Notes: generated by a model not told the origin, from the letters alone. DNA of 64,000 nucleotides from Mariniblastus sp. (GCA_023300235.1 JALZWN010000125.1:21746-85745); one strand, 5' to 3'. Positions 1 through 9,372 are shown, counted from the stretch's first letter. Program-made: numbers and translations.

Positions 1-2
1 TA

Positions 3-1910
3 GTCACAAAAACGAACCGCTTGGTAGGGATCTCATTAACGTTGATCATCCTAGCTGGAGGATTAGCATTGGTGAACTACGCCGACCAATCCGATGGCAT
101 CGTTAAAGAACTCGATTCCCTAAACGACCTGTCAACCGCCGCCGGCCCCCGGATTCAGCACTGGACCGACGCGATCCCGTTTGCCAAAAACAATTGGCTA
201 CTCGGCTGCGGCAATGGAACATACCGTCTAGTCTCGCCGTCATTTGACAGTTTCTTTTCGACCAAGACCTTTGCTCATGCAGAATCCGTCTACGTCGAAA
301 CACTCGTCGAAATGGGCGTGGGCGGCTTACTATTACTAATGGCCACCCTTGTTCTTTGCATCGCAGCATCGATTAACCTGACCTATCGCAGAGACGCATT
401 TGACCGCGCCTTGGGGACCACTGGGATCATTTGCTTGGTCGGACAAATGCTGGCTGCTGCCTTAGACTTTGGGATCTACCAACCAGCCAATGCAATCGCA
501 ATGGCAGCACTCATGGGCGGAATAGTAGGACGAGCTGCCACCTCCAAACGCAAAAGATCTTCCCAAAAAACAACGCCCGAACAACAAGACAGCAACACTC
601 AATCACCCACTCAGAATTTTACTGCCCTTGGATTGCTATTGATGGCGACGCTAGCCGCAGGGTGGTCGAGCTATGAGTCATACGGAATCGAATCGCGACG
701 TGCAGGCACCCGCACAGTAAGGCTGTTCAACGAACTACAAGTTCGCGGGCAAAAGGCCCCCTCGCTCAGCACGCTGGAGCTCGCCGAATCGCAGCTAAAA
801 ACCGCCGTCAATCTCCGCCCCGACGATGCCAAGGCGAATTTCTATCTCGGTGAACTATCGGTAATGCGGTACCGCCACATCCAGACGCAGCAACTTGTTG
901 CTGATCTCGAGACAGAGATTGCAGCACTGGAAAAGATGAAGGCGTTTGAGGATGATGAATCCACCGGCGAAATCGTAGCCCGCCGCGAGCAGATCAAAAC
1001 CCAACAAGAGTTTCTCGCAAATATCGCCAGCTCACAAATTTGGAACTCCACCGCACTTCCAGCCCTCCACCAAACATTCCGTCGCGCCGAACGAATCAAC
1101 CCGAACCACGCCCAAGAGTCCCATGCCAACCCGGACGTTCAAGCATGGCTGCAACCAGCCTGGGCCTACTACCAGCTCTCCGAAAACCTCTGCCCGCGAC
1201 TGCCCAAGACCCAAGTACGTTTAGCCATGTTAGACATATTCGTCCCCAAAACGGACTCCGCAAACTCAAACTTCCCGCGGCTAAGCGAAAAAGAGCGTCT
1301 AGGTCTGGCACTCACTCGAGCCAACGCAAACACTCAACTGCTCTTTGACTGCGGTTTTTTGGCTCTAAATTCCGCCGACCAAAAAGAAGCGGTCCGTTTA
1401 TGGTCCAAATGCCTCGCCTTTCCCCACCGACAGGCCACCGAAAAAGCAATTATTGAGCTTTGCCAAGCAGAATTGCCCATGCGACTGTTTTTTGAGGAAG
1501 TCCTTCCGCAGGACCCCTACAGCCTAACCTACTATATGCAGAAATATTTTGAGCCGGGGCAGCGAAGTGTTCCCATGCAGTTGCTTGCCAACCATACTAT
1601 GCTAGTTATCAACCGACAGACTGAACCGGATTCACTAGAGCGATTTTTGCTGCTTGCCGAAGTGGCTTTTCTAAACCAAGATTATCAGACGGCAGCCAAA
1701 ACCTACGCTCAAGTCGAAAAAATTGACTCTAAGCCAACCGCCGAAACGTTCCGCTACCATTTCGCATTGTCCTTATTTCACTCGAAGCAATACGATGAAG
1801 CGATGCGAAACGTGAAAATTTGCGAACTTCAGCATTACGAGCCTCGCAAAGTTAAAAAGCTGTTAAAACAAATTCAACGAGAACGCTCCATTAAATTACG
1901 TTCTCGTTAA
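3..1910 (+). CDS. O-antigen ligase/polymerase-like protein with C-terminal TPR region (5' partial)
   Basis: The reading frame is open to the window edge, so the N-terminus lies upstream and the apparent TTG start at 21 is not the true start. The visible part opens with a membrane segment, then an extracytoplasmic loop containing HAESVYVETLVEMGVGG, which resembles the H...E.G..G signature of Wzy_C (O-antigen ligase/polymerase) proteins. Two more hydrophobic segments follow. After about residue 200 the protein is soluble and helical with TPR-like units (for example RPDDAKANFYLGEL and FLNQDYQTAAKTYAQVE). Wzy_C proteins with TPR tails are common in planctomycetes. It is followed after 59 bp by a Wzc-type kinase and then a UDP-sugar dehydrogenase, so it probably polymerises or ligates a surface polysaccharide in the inner membrane. 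Family assignment is good; substrate is unknown. Confidence 0.75.
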   Translation, partial: VTKTNRLVGISLTLIILAGGLALVNYADQSDGIVKELDSLNDLSTAAGPRIQHWTDAIPFAKNNWLLGCGNGTYRLVSPSFDSFFSTKTFAHAESVYVETLVEMGVGGLLLLMATLVLCIAASINLTYRRDAFDRALGTTGIICLVGQMLAAALDFGIYQPANAIAMAALMGGIVGRAATSKRKRSSQKTTPEQQDSNTQSPTQNFTALGLLLMATLAAGWSSYESYGIESRRAGTRTVRLFNELQVRGQKAPSLSTLELAESQLKTAVNLRPDDAKANFYLGELSVMRYRHIQTQQLVADLETEIAALEKMKAFEDDESTGEIVARREQIKTQQEFLANIASSQIWNSTALPALHQTFRRAERINPNHAQESHANPDVQAWLQPAWAYYQLSENLCPRLPKTQVRLAMLDIFVPKTDSANSNFPRLSEKERLGLALTRANANTQLLFDCGFLALNSADQKEAVRLWSKCLAFPHRQATEKAIIELCQAELPMRLFFEEVLPQDPYSLTYYMQKYFEPGQRSVPMQLLANHTMLVINRQTEPDSLERFLLLAEVAFLNQDYQTAAKTYAQVEKIDSKPTAETFRYHFALSLFHSKQYDEAMRNVKICELQHYEPRKVKKLLKQIQRERSIKLRSR

Positions 1911-1969
1911 CCACACGCCACATTTTATCGTCACCACGATACCTTATTATTCAAAGCTGGAACTTCAAA

Positions 1970-4270
1970 ATGTCATTGACCAACCACTATGACAACAAAG
2001 CCCCTCGCCCATTATCCAACCAACCGGTAAAGCGGCACGACTTCTACAACCTTGATCTACTCGACTTGGTGCGTCGGAAAATCGGGGTGATTGCATTCTT
2101 CACACTATTAGGCATTGCTCTGTCGACGCTCTACTTCTTCAAGGCCCCCAAGACCTTCGAGTCGACCAGCAAAATCTTTGTCGACGAAAAGAACGCACCG
2201 TCCATGAACGGCACCGACCAAGGCCTGTTCATGAGCGAAGTCTCAATGGAGAACTACCTCCAGAAACTTAAGAGCACACTGATTTTGCAACCGGCCATCG
2301 CCGGCGGCAACTTCAAGAAAATGGACACATTCGAGAAGAGCGAAGAAGACGTTGACGCCATCTTATTCCTACTTCGTGAAGGCAAAAACTATCGAGTGAC
2401 GCCAGCCGACACAAAATCTAGCTCCGGCGTAATGAAACTCGCTTTCAAAGGCCCCGATCCGGACGAGTGCAAACAGGTCCTGACATCGATCGTAACTGCA
2501 TTTGAAGACCACATCCGTGACACCACCAAGAACGTTGGTGGCGAAAACGCTGACCTTGTTCAACGAGCACAAGAAAACTGGCTCGACCGACTCAACGTCG
2601 TCGAAACAGAAATCGAAGGGCTAATGGTCCGCCCTGAACTACTGAACATCGACGGGCGAATCATCAACCCGTACCAACTGCAACTCAGCTTGATGCACCA
2701 AGAACTTCACGACCTCCGCAGCCAACGAAACAAAGTACTCGCTCGTGTCGAAAGTGTAAAACAAGACCAACTCGTCGGAATCAGCTCAGAAGACCTCATC
2801 GGGCAACTGATGGCCGAAGATTCTGATGTCTCCGAAGCCGGTTATGTCCGCACACAAGACGAACTACTACAACTAAAAATCGAAGAACAAGCGTTACTTA
2901 ACAAGTACGGTGGCGACCACCCCGAACTCAGATCTGTACGACTCAAAATCGCTGCCGTAGAACAGATGCGCAGCAAAGAACTTGCCGCTATGAAAAGTGG
3001 TTCTCGACAATCCGAGTCAGCCACGAAACTCAACATCGTGGAAGAGTTCTTCCGCAAGATGGATCGTACGACCAAACTGTTAGCCGCAGAAGAAAAACAA
3101 GTCGAAACTCAGATCGCAGGCCTTCAACAGCAATCCACTTCCGTTTCAGCACTGGTTGAAAAACTAAACTCACTTCAACGCGAGCGTGAGCGACTCGAAT
3201 CTGGATACCAAGCCGTTGTGGACAAGATGAGCGAAATGAGCGCTTTAAAAGAGCACCTTTGGCGAACCACTTCGATCCTAGATCCGCCCTCCACTGCCGA
3301 AGTGGTCGCACCATCACTACCAATCAGCCTTGCCGCGGGCCTATTCCTTGGTGGCCTCGCAGGCCTTGCCTTCGCAGGCTTCAAAGACATGGCTGAAAAA
3401 ACCTTCCGATCATCCGATGCGGTTGGCGAAGTTCTGAACACGCGGGTCATTGGACACGTGAGCTTCTTTGAAAAATCAAGAAACAAAAAGCGAAACGCCA
3501 AGTACCCCAACGCCCAACCAGAAATCATCACGCTGCATGCCCCGGCCTCGCAAGCCAGCGAATCCTATCGTGCAATTCGAACCGCGTTGTTCTTCAAAGC
3601 TCGTGAAACCAATGCCAAGATCATTCAGATCACCAGCCCTGCCCCCGGCGACGGCAAATCAACCACGACCGCAAACCTTGCAACCACGATGGCTCAAGCC
3701 GGTAGTCGAGTACTACTGCTTGACGCTGACATGCGAAAGCCGACTCAGCACAAACTGTTCGGCTTAGACAACCAAGCTGGCCTTAGCTCGATCATGACCG
3801 GCAGCGCCGAACTGAAAGAAGTCGAAAACGAAATCATCCCCGGCTACCTATCAGTCGTTACCGCGGGCCCCATTCCTGGCAACCCTGCAGAACTGCTCAC
3901 CTCTGCTCGCTTCGCAGACATATTAGCTGAATATCGCAAGAGCTTCGACTACGTGTTGATTGACACCCCTCCAATGCTGGCCGTGACCGACCCAAGCATT
4001 GTTTGTGCGCATGCTGATTTGATCTACATGGTTATGCGAATTCGCAAAGGCGTTCGTACGAACTCAACCCGAGCCAAAGAGACGATTGACTCGATGGGCA
4101 TCGAATTGGGCGGTATTGTCATCAACGGCCTTCGTCGCCGTGACCAAAAAGCCTACGCTTACTCCGGCCAGTACGGCTATGGTGCAAATACCTACGGGCA
4201 AACCGGCAAAGCAATTGCCCAAGCTGAAAAACCCTCACGAAAAGGAAAAAGATCGCCCATCAAACAGTAG
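1970..4270 (+). CDS. Exopolysaccharide chain-length regulator / BY-type tyrosine autokinase (Wzc/ExoP family)
   Basis: 766 residues in the standard Wzc layout. A first membrane helix (about 38-58) follows a short cytoplasmic tail. A Wzz-type periplasmic domain with long coiled coil (about 60-440) comes next, then a second helix (SLAAGLFLGGLAGLAFAGF, about 446-466). The cytoplasmic BY-kinase carries Walker A (PAPGDGKST, near 558), Walker A' (LLLDADMRKP, near 586) and Walker B (YVLIDTPPML, near 660). The C-terminus has the expected tyrosine cluster (YAYSGQYGYGANTYGQ, about 728-745), the autophosphorylation tail. In this family the kinase couples ATP-dependent oligomer cycling to polysaccharide length and export. 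Position between the polymerase-like gene and the UDP-sugar dehydrogenase fits one exopolysaccharide transcription unit. Confidence 0.92.
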   Translation: MSLTNHYDNKAPRPLSNQPVKRHDFYNLDLLDLVRRKIGVIAFFTLLGIALSTLYFFKAPKTFESTSKIFVDEKNAPSMNGTDQGLFMSEVSMENYLQKLKSTLILQPAIAGGNFKKMDTFEKSEEDVDAILFLLREGKNYRVTPADTKSSSGVMKLAFKGPDPDECKQVLTSIVTAFEDHIRDTTKNVGGENADLVQRAQENWLDRLNVVETEIEGLMVRPELLNIDGRIINPYQLQLSLMHQELHDLRSQRNKVLARVESVKQDQLVGISSEDLIGQLMAEDSDVSEAGYVRTQDELLQLKIEEQALLNKYGGDHPELRSVRLKIAAVEQMRSKELAAMKSGSRQSESATKLNIVEEFFRKMDRTTKLLAAEEKQVETQIAGLQQQSTSVSALVEKLNSLQRERERLESGYQAVVDKMSEMSALKEHLWRTTSILDPPSTAEVVAPSLPISLAAGLFLGGLAGLAFAGFKDMAEKTFRSSDAVGEVLNTRVIGHVSFFEKSRNKKRNAKYPNAQPEIITLHAPASQASESYRAIRTALFFKARETNAKIIQITSPAPGDGKSTTTANLATTMAQAGSRVLLLDADMRKPTQHKLFGLDNQAGLSSIMTGSAELKEVENEIIPGYLSVVTAGPIPGNPAELLTSARFADILAEYRKSFDYVLIDTPPMLAVTDPSIVCAHADLIYMVMRIRKGVRTNSTRAKETIDSMGIELGGIVINGLRRRDQKAYAYSGQYGYGANTYGQTGKAIAQAEKPSRKGKRSPIKQ

Positions 4271-4345
4271 CGACGTTGGCGGGAGGGGTCTCGAAGACAC
4301 GGCAACTTTAAAGTAATCTTTCGTGCGTGTCATTCAATTGGAGAC

Positions 4346-4372
4346 ACCGGTTGTGTATTTTTCACAACCGGT
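4346..4372 (+). terminator. Perfect 10-bp hairpin upstream of the UDP-sugar dehydrogenase
   Basis: ACCGGTTGTG and CACAACCGGT pair perfectly around a 7-nt loop containing a T-run. There is no downstream T-tract, so this may be an attenuator or RNA-processing hairpin rather than a classical terminator. It lies inside the longer GTG-started version of the next gene, which argues for that gene starting at the ATG at 4408. Confidence 0.5.
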
Positions 4373-4407
4373 ATTCCATAGCCTCTTTGCCCCCACCACC
4401 AACAACA

Positions 4408-5739
4408 ATGCCCTCAGATCACTGCGACCTGCTACTTAAATCAATCCAAGACAAATCCTGCAACGTCGGCATCATCGGCCTAGGCTACGTCGGTCTACCG
4501 CTGATCGACGCCTACATCAAAGCAGGATTTTCTGCGATCGGATTTGATGTCGACCAGAAAAAAGTCGACTCGCTGCTATCTGGCAACAGCTACATCGCCC
4601 ACATCGAACACACGACCATCGCTGGCTGGCTCGAACAAAAACGTTTTGACGCCACCATCGACATGTCCCGCCTTAGCGAAGCCGATGTCATCCTGATCTG
4701 CGTCCCCACCCCACTCTCGGACAGTCGTGACCCCGACTTGAAGTACGTGGAAATGACCACGCAAGCAATCGCCAAGTCGTTACGACCCGGGCAGATGATT
4801 GTCCTAGAATCGACCACCTACCCTGGCACCACCAAAGATGTCTTGCTGCCCATTCTGCAAGAATCAGGCCTCACCGCCGGCGAAGATTTCTTCCTCGCCT
4901 ACAGCCCTGAACGCGAAGACCCTGGCAATCCCGACTTCACCGCCGGCACGATCCCCAAAGTCGTCGGGGGCCTCGAACCCGACAGCCTGAAACTGGCCAC
5001 ATTGTTCTATGAACAAGCCATCACCCAAGTCGTGCCAGTCAACAGTTGCGAAGCCGCCGAGGCTTGCAAGATTTTGGAAAACACCTACCGCAGCGTCAAC
5101 ATCGCAATGGTCAACGAGCTAAAAGTCTTGTTCCAAAAAATTGGCATCAACATTTGGGAAGTTATCGACGCAGCCAAAACCAAACCGTTTGGCTTTCAAG
5201 CGTTTTACCCCGGCCCCGGCTTAGGCGGACACTGCATTCCGATCGATCCGTTTTACCTCAGCTGGGTCGCTCGCAAACACGAGATGCCCACCAAGTTCAT
5301 CGAACTCGCCGGCGAGATCAACACCAGCATGCCGCTGTATGTAGTTCATCGTTTGGCTGAAGCGTTGAACCAATTAGGCAAACCGATCCGCGGCAGCAAG
5401 ATCGGAATCTTTGGCGTCGCCTACAAAAAAGACGTCGATGATCCGCGAGAAAGCCCATCGTTCAAACTGATGGAACTGCTAAGCGAACGAGGAGCCGATC
5501 TGAGCTACTGCGACCCTCACATCCCCAAGCTCCCAAAGATGCGCAGCTTCGACGTCCCCGAACTTGAGCACTGCCCTGCCACCGCCGAGTACGTTAGCTC
5601 ACTCGATTGCGTCCTAATCTCGACGGACCATTCGGCTTTTGACTGGGACCAGATCGTGAAAAACGCGAAACTGATCGTCGACACGCGAAACGCAACCAAA
5701 GCCGTGACAGAAGGTCGCGAAAAAATCCACATGGCGTAA
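4408..5739 (+). CDS. Nucleotide-sugar dehydrogenase, UDP-N-acetylglucosamine 6-dehydrogenase (WbpA) type
   Basis: An NAD-dependent four-electron oxidoreductase of the UDP-glucose/GDP-mannose dehydrogenase family, which turns a UDP-hexose(NAc) into the uronic acid. The Rossmann motif GIIGLGYVGLPL sits at the N-terminus. The catalytic cysteine lies in GPGLGGHCIPIDPF. The central helix TYRSVNIAMVNEL and the C-terminal motif FGVAYKKDVDDPRESPS are typical of the WbpA/TviB branch. The ATG at 4408 is preferred over the in-frame GTG at 4327, because the family begins near MPSDH and the extra 27 residues cross a strong hairpin. It supplies an acidic sugar donor for the polysaccharide locus upstream. 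Exact substrate (GlcNAc versus ManNAc or Glc) cannot be fixed from sequence. Confidence 0.9.
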   Translation: MPSDHCDLLLKSIQDKSCNVGIIGLGYVGLPLIDAYIKAGFSAIGFDVDQKKVDSLLSGNSYIAHIEHTTIAGWLEQKRFDATIDMSRLSEADVILICVPTPLSDSRDPDLKYVEMTTQAIAKSLRPGQMIVLESTTYPGTTKDVLLPILQESGLTAGEDFFLAYSPEREDPGNPDFTAGTIPKVVGGLEPDSLKLATLFYEQAITQVVPVNSCEAAEACKILENTYRSVNIAMVNELKVLFQKIGINIWEVIDAAKTKPFGFQAFYPGPGLGGHCIPIDPFYLSWVARKHEMPTKFIELAGEINTSMPLYVVHRLAEALNQLGKPIRGSKIGIFGVAYKKDVDDPRESPSFKLMELLSERGADLSYCDPHIPKLPKMRSFDVPELEHCPATAEYVSSLDCVLISTDHSAFDWDQIVKNAKLIVDTRNATKAVTEGREKIHMA

Positions 5740-5865
5740 ATGTGCTGGCAAAAGTGTCCGGCTAGCAGATCTCCAGCAAATTGGACCTGACTGGCCTACA
5801 AACGCCAGCCAGTCTAAAATCATGCCGACCGCTTCACGTCCACTTCAATCATTCGATTACTTTCC

Positions 5866-6624
5866 ATGAATATCTTCGCGTTGACTTTGCTCGCCCCTCT
5901 CGCTTTTATCAATCTCGGATACATGCTCTGGGTCGCCATACCTAGCATGATGCTGTCCAGCGGTGCAGCTTGGCTGGTCAAAACTCGATTTGCCAAGTAC
6001 TCCAAAGTTCCATCCCAGCGAGGCTACACCGGCCAACAAGCAGCCCAAGCACTCTTGGACGCAGCCGGTATAAGTGACGTGCAAGTCGTACGAGTCGACG
6101 GTTCATTGACCGACCACTACAACCCACGCACAAAGAAACTCGCCCTTTCAACACCGGTCTTTGACAAAACATCGATCGCCGCCATCGGCGTAGCGACCCA
6201 CGAAGCTGGCCACGCAATCCAACACGCCACCGGCTACTACCCGCTCAAATGGCGCAGTGCAGTTGTTCCCGCTGCAAACCTTGGCACTCGCTTCGGCACC
6301 TGGGGCATGATGATCGGCATCATGCTCTCCAGTGCAGGACAAATCGCGGGCCCATTTGGCAAGTACATCTTCATCGGCGGAGCAATCGCGTTTTCTTTGT
6401 TCCTTTTTTTCCAGCTCATAACACTACCCGTTGAATTCAACGCCAGCGCTCGAGCCAAACAATTGGTTGTCGAAGCAGGCATCGTACTGCCTCAAGAACG
6501 TACCGGCATCGACAAAGTTCTCAACGCTGCCGCGATGACCTACGTCGCCGCCTTCGTTTCATCGCTACTAACTCTACTGTACTTCCTGCACAAAGCCGGG
6601 CTCCTTGGCGGACGCCGCAACTAG
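5866..6624 (+). CDS. Membrane zinc metallopeptidase, YugP family (Zn_peptidase_2)
   Basis: 252 residues. An N-terminal hydrophobic stretch (1-35) is followed by a soluble part with the zinc-binding motif THEAGHAIQH (about 110-119). Then come two adjacent membrane segments (about 142-190), the downstream PVEFNASARAKQL region that holds the third ligand in this family, and a C-terminal helix. The length and the sequence ARF.KYSKVPSQRGYTGQQAAQ near the start match YugP-type proteins. The cellular substrate of this family is unknown. It stands alone on its strand and is followed by a strong intrinsic terminator. Confidence 0.9.
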   Translation: MNIFALTLLAPLAFINLGYMLWVAIPSMMLSSGAAWLVKTRFAKYSKVPSQRGYTGQQAAQALLDAAGISDVQVVRVDGSLTDHYNPRTKKLALSTPVFDKTSIAAIGVATHEAGHAIQHATGYYPLKWRSAVVPAANLGTRFGTWGMMIGIMLSSAGQIAGPFGKYIFIGGAIAFSLFLFFQLITLPVEFNASARAKQLVVEAGIVLPQERTGIDKVLNAAAMTYVAAFVSSLLTLLYFLHKAGLLGGRRN

Positions 6625-6656
6625 CGATGGAAGCACACAGCCTTAGCAAGGATCCT

Positions 6657-6723
6657 GTGGTGCTGGTGCTTCCAACCTGTCATGCTCACGCAGACAGACT
6701 CGAAGCACCAGCACCACTTTTTT
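6657..6723 (+). terminator. Intrinsic terminator with perfect 16-bp stem after the YugP gene
   Basis: GTGGTGCTGGTGCTTC at 6657-6672 is the exact reverse complement of 6702-6717 and is followed by a run of T (6718-6723). The loop (CATGCTC..GCAGA) is shared with hairpins at 53147 and 63631, so this terminator belongs to a dispersed hairpin family. Confidence 0.85.
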
Positions 6724-6765
6724 AGCTTCGCTGAAGCATTCCTAAATCAACAAACTTGGCTACGA

Positions 6766-8877
6766 CTATCCCAAAGCCTTAACCGTCGCACCACCAACCG
6801 TCGCACCACCAACCGTCGCACCACCAACCGCCGCACCACCAACCAACACGACCGGAATCAACTTCGCCGCGGAATCAATATCGCCCAGCGGAATAACTCC
6901 CGACTTCCAGTGCCCTTCCCGAGTGCAAACCAACGGCATGGCCTCAAGCCCCGAGCCAACCTCTCGCCACTGCTTCGCCGTAAAGATCCGAAACTGCCCC
7001 ACCACACCGCCAGCCAACCGTTTAGCCAATGCCAGTGAGACATGGCCCATCGTGGTTCGCGGATTCAGCTCAACCATCGGCTTAATCTTCAACTCTCCCG
7101 TAACATCTCGATAAACCATCGCATCGACCCCAAACGGACTCGACAACTGCGATGCGATTCCACTTCGTACCAATCGCTGATCCAGCCAATCCGAAACCTG
7201 CCTTACCTTCTTCGCTTTATCGGCCAAGAAAAATCGCTTCACGTCGGAGTCACAGCCAAACAGCGATTTACCCAAAACGCTGCCAAGGTACTTCCGCCCC
7301 GGCCCGATCAACTGCTGGCTCCAGTCCAACAAGTTGCCCTGGCTGTCCCATAAAATTGAAAAATCCATCAGCCGATCCAGTTCAGGCTCGACAACTGCGC
7401 AAGCCCCGCCCTCAAACAACACCGTCAACTCTGCCAGCTCTCGGTCACGCAATCTCCCGCCGACCGGCCACCGCTTTTGCCCTCGCCCCGAAGCCGACAA
7501 ATCTGGCTTGAGAATCAGATGCCCAAACCCACGCGACTCAAAATCAGACCTCGCCTCCTCGAACTGCTCTACCGATTCAACCACCAGCCCAACCACGTCC
7601 GGGCTGCAGAGAAATTCCAGTCGTTCATCATCAGACAACTGATTGCAATCAGACAACCATTCGATCAAACGCTTCGTCGACCAAGACTTACGAAAAAGCA
7701 ACCCATCGCGATCCTGCCAGGTCGGCAGCTCATGCTTCAGACCAACCGCAAACTCTCGCACCACCTCCACCGCGGCAGGCGTCCACGCCCATGGCGCCGC
7801 GTCGTGCAGATTTCTTTCGGCCAAAATCTGGGCCTGCCCCATCGGCACAAACTCTGGCAACTCAAACCCCGCGTCCATCAACCGCTTCTTCAAGCGATTC
7901 GAAGGCAAACGTTGGACCAACAATAAATCATCCGGCTTGGTCAGCGACAACATCACCAACCCTAGATCCGCCGTCAGCATCTGCGTCAGCGATTTCGTTT
8001 TTTGATCGACACTGCCCGCCACATCCGACTCAGCCCCCGCATCAAACCAACGAACCGAAACCGCTCGCCCGCGAGACTTTCGAAACACCTCAATCGCATC
8101 AACAAACGGCTCCGTCAACCCAGCCCGCAACCGACCATCGCGATTGAAATCAATCTTCGGTGCCCGCCCCCGTTGCGGCGACATTGGAAACTCAAGCGAT
8201 GTCTCATACGCTTCCCAATCGCTTTGCTCGGGATCCTTCCACTGCCGAAACCAATGCAACCCATGTTGCACGTGCCCAATCTCATCCTCATAAATTTGTT
8301 GCAAGATACTCGCCGTCGCATCATCGCCGATCCGCCGGAACACTTTTGCAAAATGCTGACTGTAATCTAAATTCGCTTGCTCAAACGTCAGGCTCAACCG
8401 CGACACAAAATCCATCGGCGACTGCATCGGCGCAACGACCTGCCAAAACTGACCGCTCACGGGATACTCCCCAAACTCCACACCGCATTCGCGCATCCGA
8501 TCGATGTACATTTGCGTGTGAGCCTGCTCCTCCTGCAGCGTCACCAACACCCCTTGCCGAAACGCATGCGGCGCATCGGGAAACTTCAACAACACCAACG
8601 CCATCAACTCAGTCGCCAACAGCTCATGGTTAGCCAAAAAGTGCAACAGCTTACCGCGTTCAGCTTCGTTTTCGAGATTGTCATCACGCGGCCGAGTCAC
8701 CCCAACTTGGCCGGACATCCGCATCTCCAACCCATGCGGCCGCCCCGGCGCAGCGATCGCGCCGAATGGTTTTCGATGCTTTCGATTGGGGTCGATCGAG
8801 AGTCTACCGGGAGCCGCCAGCTTTTCAGCCAACGTTTTCCCGAAAACAATCTGCTCGGCGAATTCTGTAATGTTCAT
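6766..8877 (-). CDS. Ferritin-like DUF455 domain fused to an ATP-grasp-like domain
   Basis: 703 residues with two recognisable halves. Residues about 65-285 match DUF455, a ferritin-like four-helix fold. The putative di-iron ligands are E85, E117xxH120, E166 and E199xxH202. The C-terminal half (about 290-690) looks like an ATP-grasp enzyme: a lysine/glycine-loop segment ILKPDLSASGRGQKR near 455, and the late metal-binding motif PMVELNPRTTMG near 600. ATP-grasp enzymes usually join a carboxylate to an amine. The last ~25 residues are a GGATV pentapeptide repeat encoded by a 15-bp minisatellite. It is probably co-transcribed with the small membrane protein and MBOAT gene upstream. Domain calls are by motif only; no function can be assigned. 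Confidence 0.75.
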   Translation of the reverse strand: MNITEFAEQIVFGKTLAEKLAAPGRLSIDPNRKHRKPFGAIAAPGRPHGLEMRMSGQVGVTRPRDDNLENEAERGKLLHFLANHELLATELMALVLLKFPDAPHAFRQGVLVTLQEEQAHTQMYIDRMRECGVEFGEYPVSGQFWQVVAPMQSPMDFVSRLSLTFEQANLDYSQHFAKVFRRIGDDATASILQQIYEDEIGHVQHGLHWFRQWKDPEQSDWEAYETSLEFPMSPQRGRAPKIDFNRDGRLRAGLTEPFVDAIEVFRKSRGRAVSVRWFDAGAESDVAGSVDQKTKSLTQMLTADLGLVMLSLTKPDDLLLVQRLPSNRLKKRLMDAGFELPEFVPMGQAQILAERNLHDAAPWAWTPAAVEVVREFAVGLKHELPTWQDRDGLLFRKSWSTKRLIEWLSDCNQLSDDERLEFLCSPDVVGLVVESVEQFEEARSDFESRGFGHLILKPDLSASGRGQKRWPVGGRLRDRELAELTVLFEGGACAVVEPELDRLMDFSILWDSQGNLLDWSQQLIGPGRKYLGSVLGKSLFGCDSDVKRFFLADKAKKVRQVSDWLDQRLVRSGIASQLSSPFGVDAMVYRDVTGELKIKPMVELNPRTTMGHVSLALAKRLAGGVVGQFRIFTAKQWREVGSGLEAMPLVCTREGHWKSGVIPLGDIDSAAKLIPVVLVGGAAVGGATVGGATVGGATVKALG
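6781..6844. repeat. 15-bp coding minisatellite (4 copies)
   Basis: The unit AACCGTCGCACCACC is repeated four times; the last copy has one substitution. On the minus strand it encodes GGATV repeats at the C-terminus of the DUF455/ATP-grasp protein, staying in frame because the unit is a multiple of three. Confidence 0.95.
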
Positions 8878-8911
8878 GATTCAACTCTCGCGGTCAACGA
8901 CGACACTGCTT

Positions 8912-8975
8912 CCAACTAAACCGACCAACTAAACCGACCAACTAAACCGACCAACTAAACCGACCAACTAAACCC
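8912..8975. repeat. 13-bp tandem repeat (about 5 copies) overlapping a stop codon
   Basis: The unit CCAACTAAACCGA is repeated four times plus a partial fifth copy. The stop codon (TAG on the minus strand, 8968-8970) of the membrane protein gene lies in the last copy. The array fills most of the gap to the DUF455/ATP-grasp gene. Confidence 0.95.
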
Positions 8976-9372
8976 TTAGCGCCGCATATCCGTACACGAT
9001 CGTGTGGTACGCAAAAACCAAAGTCAACCCGTGAAATCCGAGCCTCAAAAACCAGTTACGTAAATACTCTTCGGCATCAAAAACAAACAATTGAATCCAC
9101 AATCGTATTCCCCAAAACACGGCGATGTAACCGCAAATGCTACGAGCCAGCACCGTCCCTGAAACTAATTCGTCTGCCAGCAACAGACTTGCCAACGCAA
9201 ACGCAACGATATTCAACACGATATAACCGCCAGCGGTCCAAATCCAATGTTGCAGTAGTCGATTGAGCTTTGGCAGTTCTTCTTTGAACTTCATTTCGTT
9301 GGGCACCTGAGCACTTCCCAACAAAGTCGCTAAGTGCAAGCAACCACCCACGATAATCAGAGTTTTCAACAT
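8968..9372 (-). CDS. Small integral membrane protein, unknown family
   Basis: 134 residues from the ATG at 9372, which is preceded by a GAGGGG ribosome-binding site; the longer reading to 9426 would run into the upstream gene. Four hydrophobic segments are visible: LIIVGGCLHLATLLG at the N-terminus, YIVLNIVAFALASLLLA, ICGYIAVFWGIRLWIQLFVF and LTLVFAYHTIVYGYAAL. I recognise no catalytic motif. It begins 38 bp after the stop of the MBOAT acyltransferase and ends 90 bp before the DUF455/ATP-grasp gene, all on the same strand, so it is likely a partner of one or both. Confidence 0.75.
   Translation of the reverse strand: MLKTLIIVGGCLHLATLLGSAQVPNEMKFKEELPKLNRLLQHWIWTAGGYIVLNIVAFALASLLLADELVSGTVLARSICGYIAVFWGIRLWIQLFVFDAEEYLRNWFLRLGFHGLTLVFAYHTIVYGYAALRV

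Noticed and set aside
4327-4407. Upstream GTG start for the UDP-sugar dehydrogenase
   Set aside because: The added 27 residues do not match the family and span a perfect 10-bp hairpin; the ATG at 4408 fits better.
7477-8919. Several long plus-strand ORFs opposite the ferritin/ATP-grasp gene
   Set aside because: Arg/Pro/Thr-rich translations without domains; they are antisense shadows of a gene with clear motifs.
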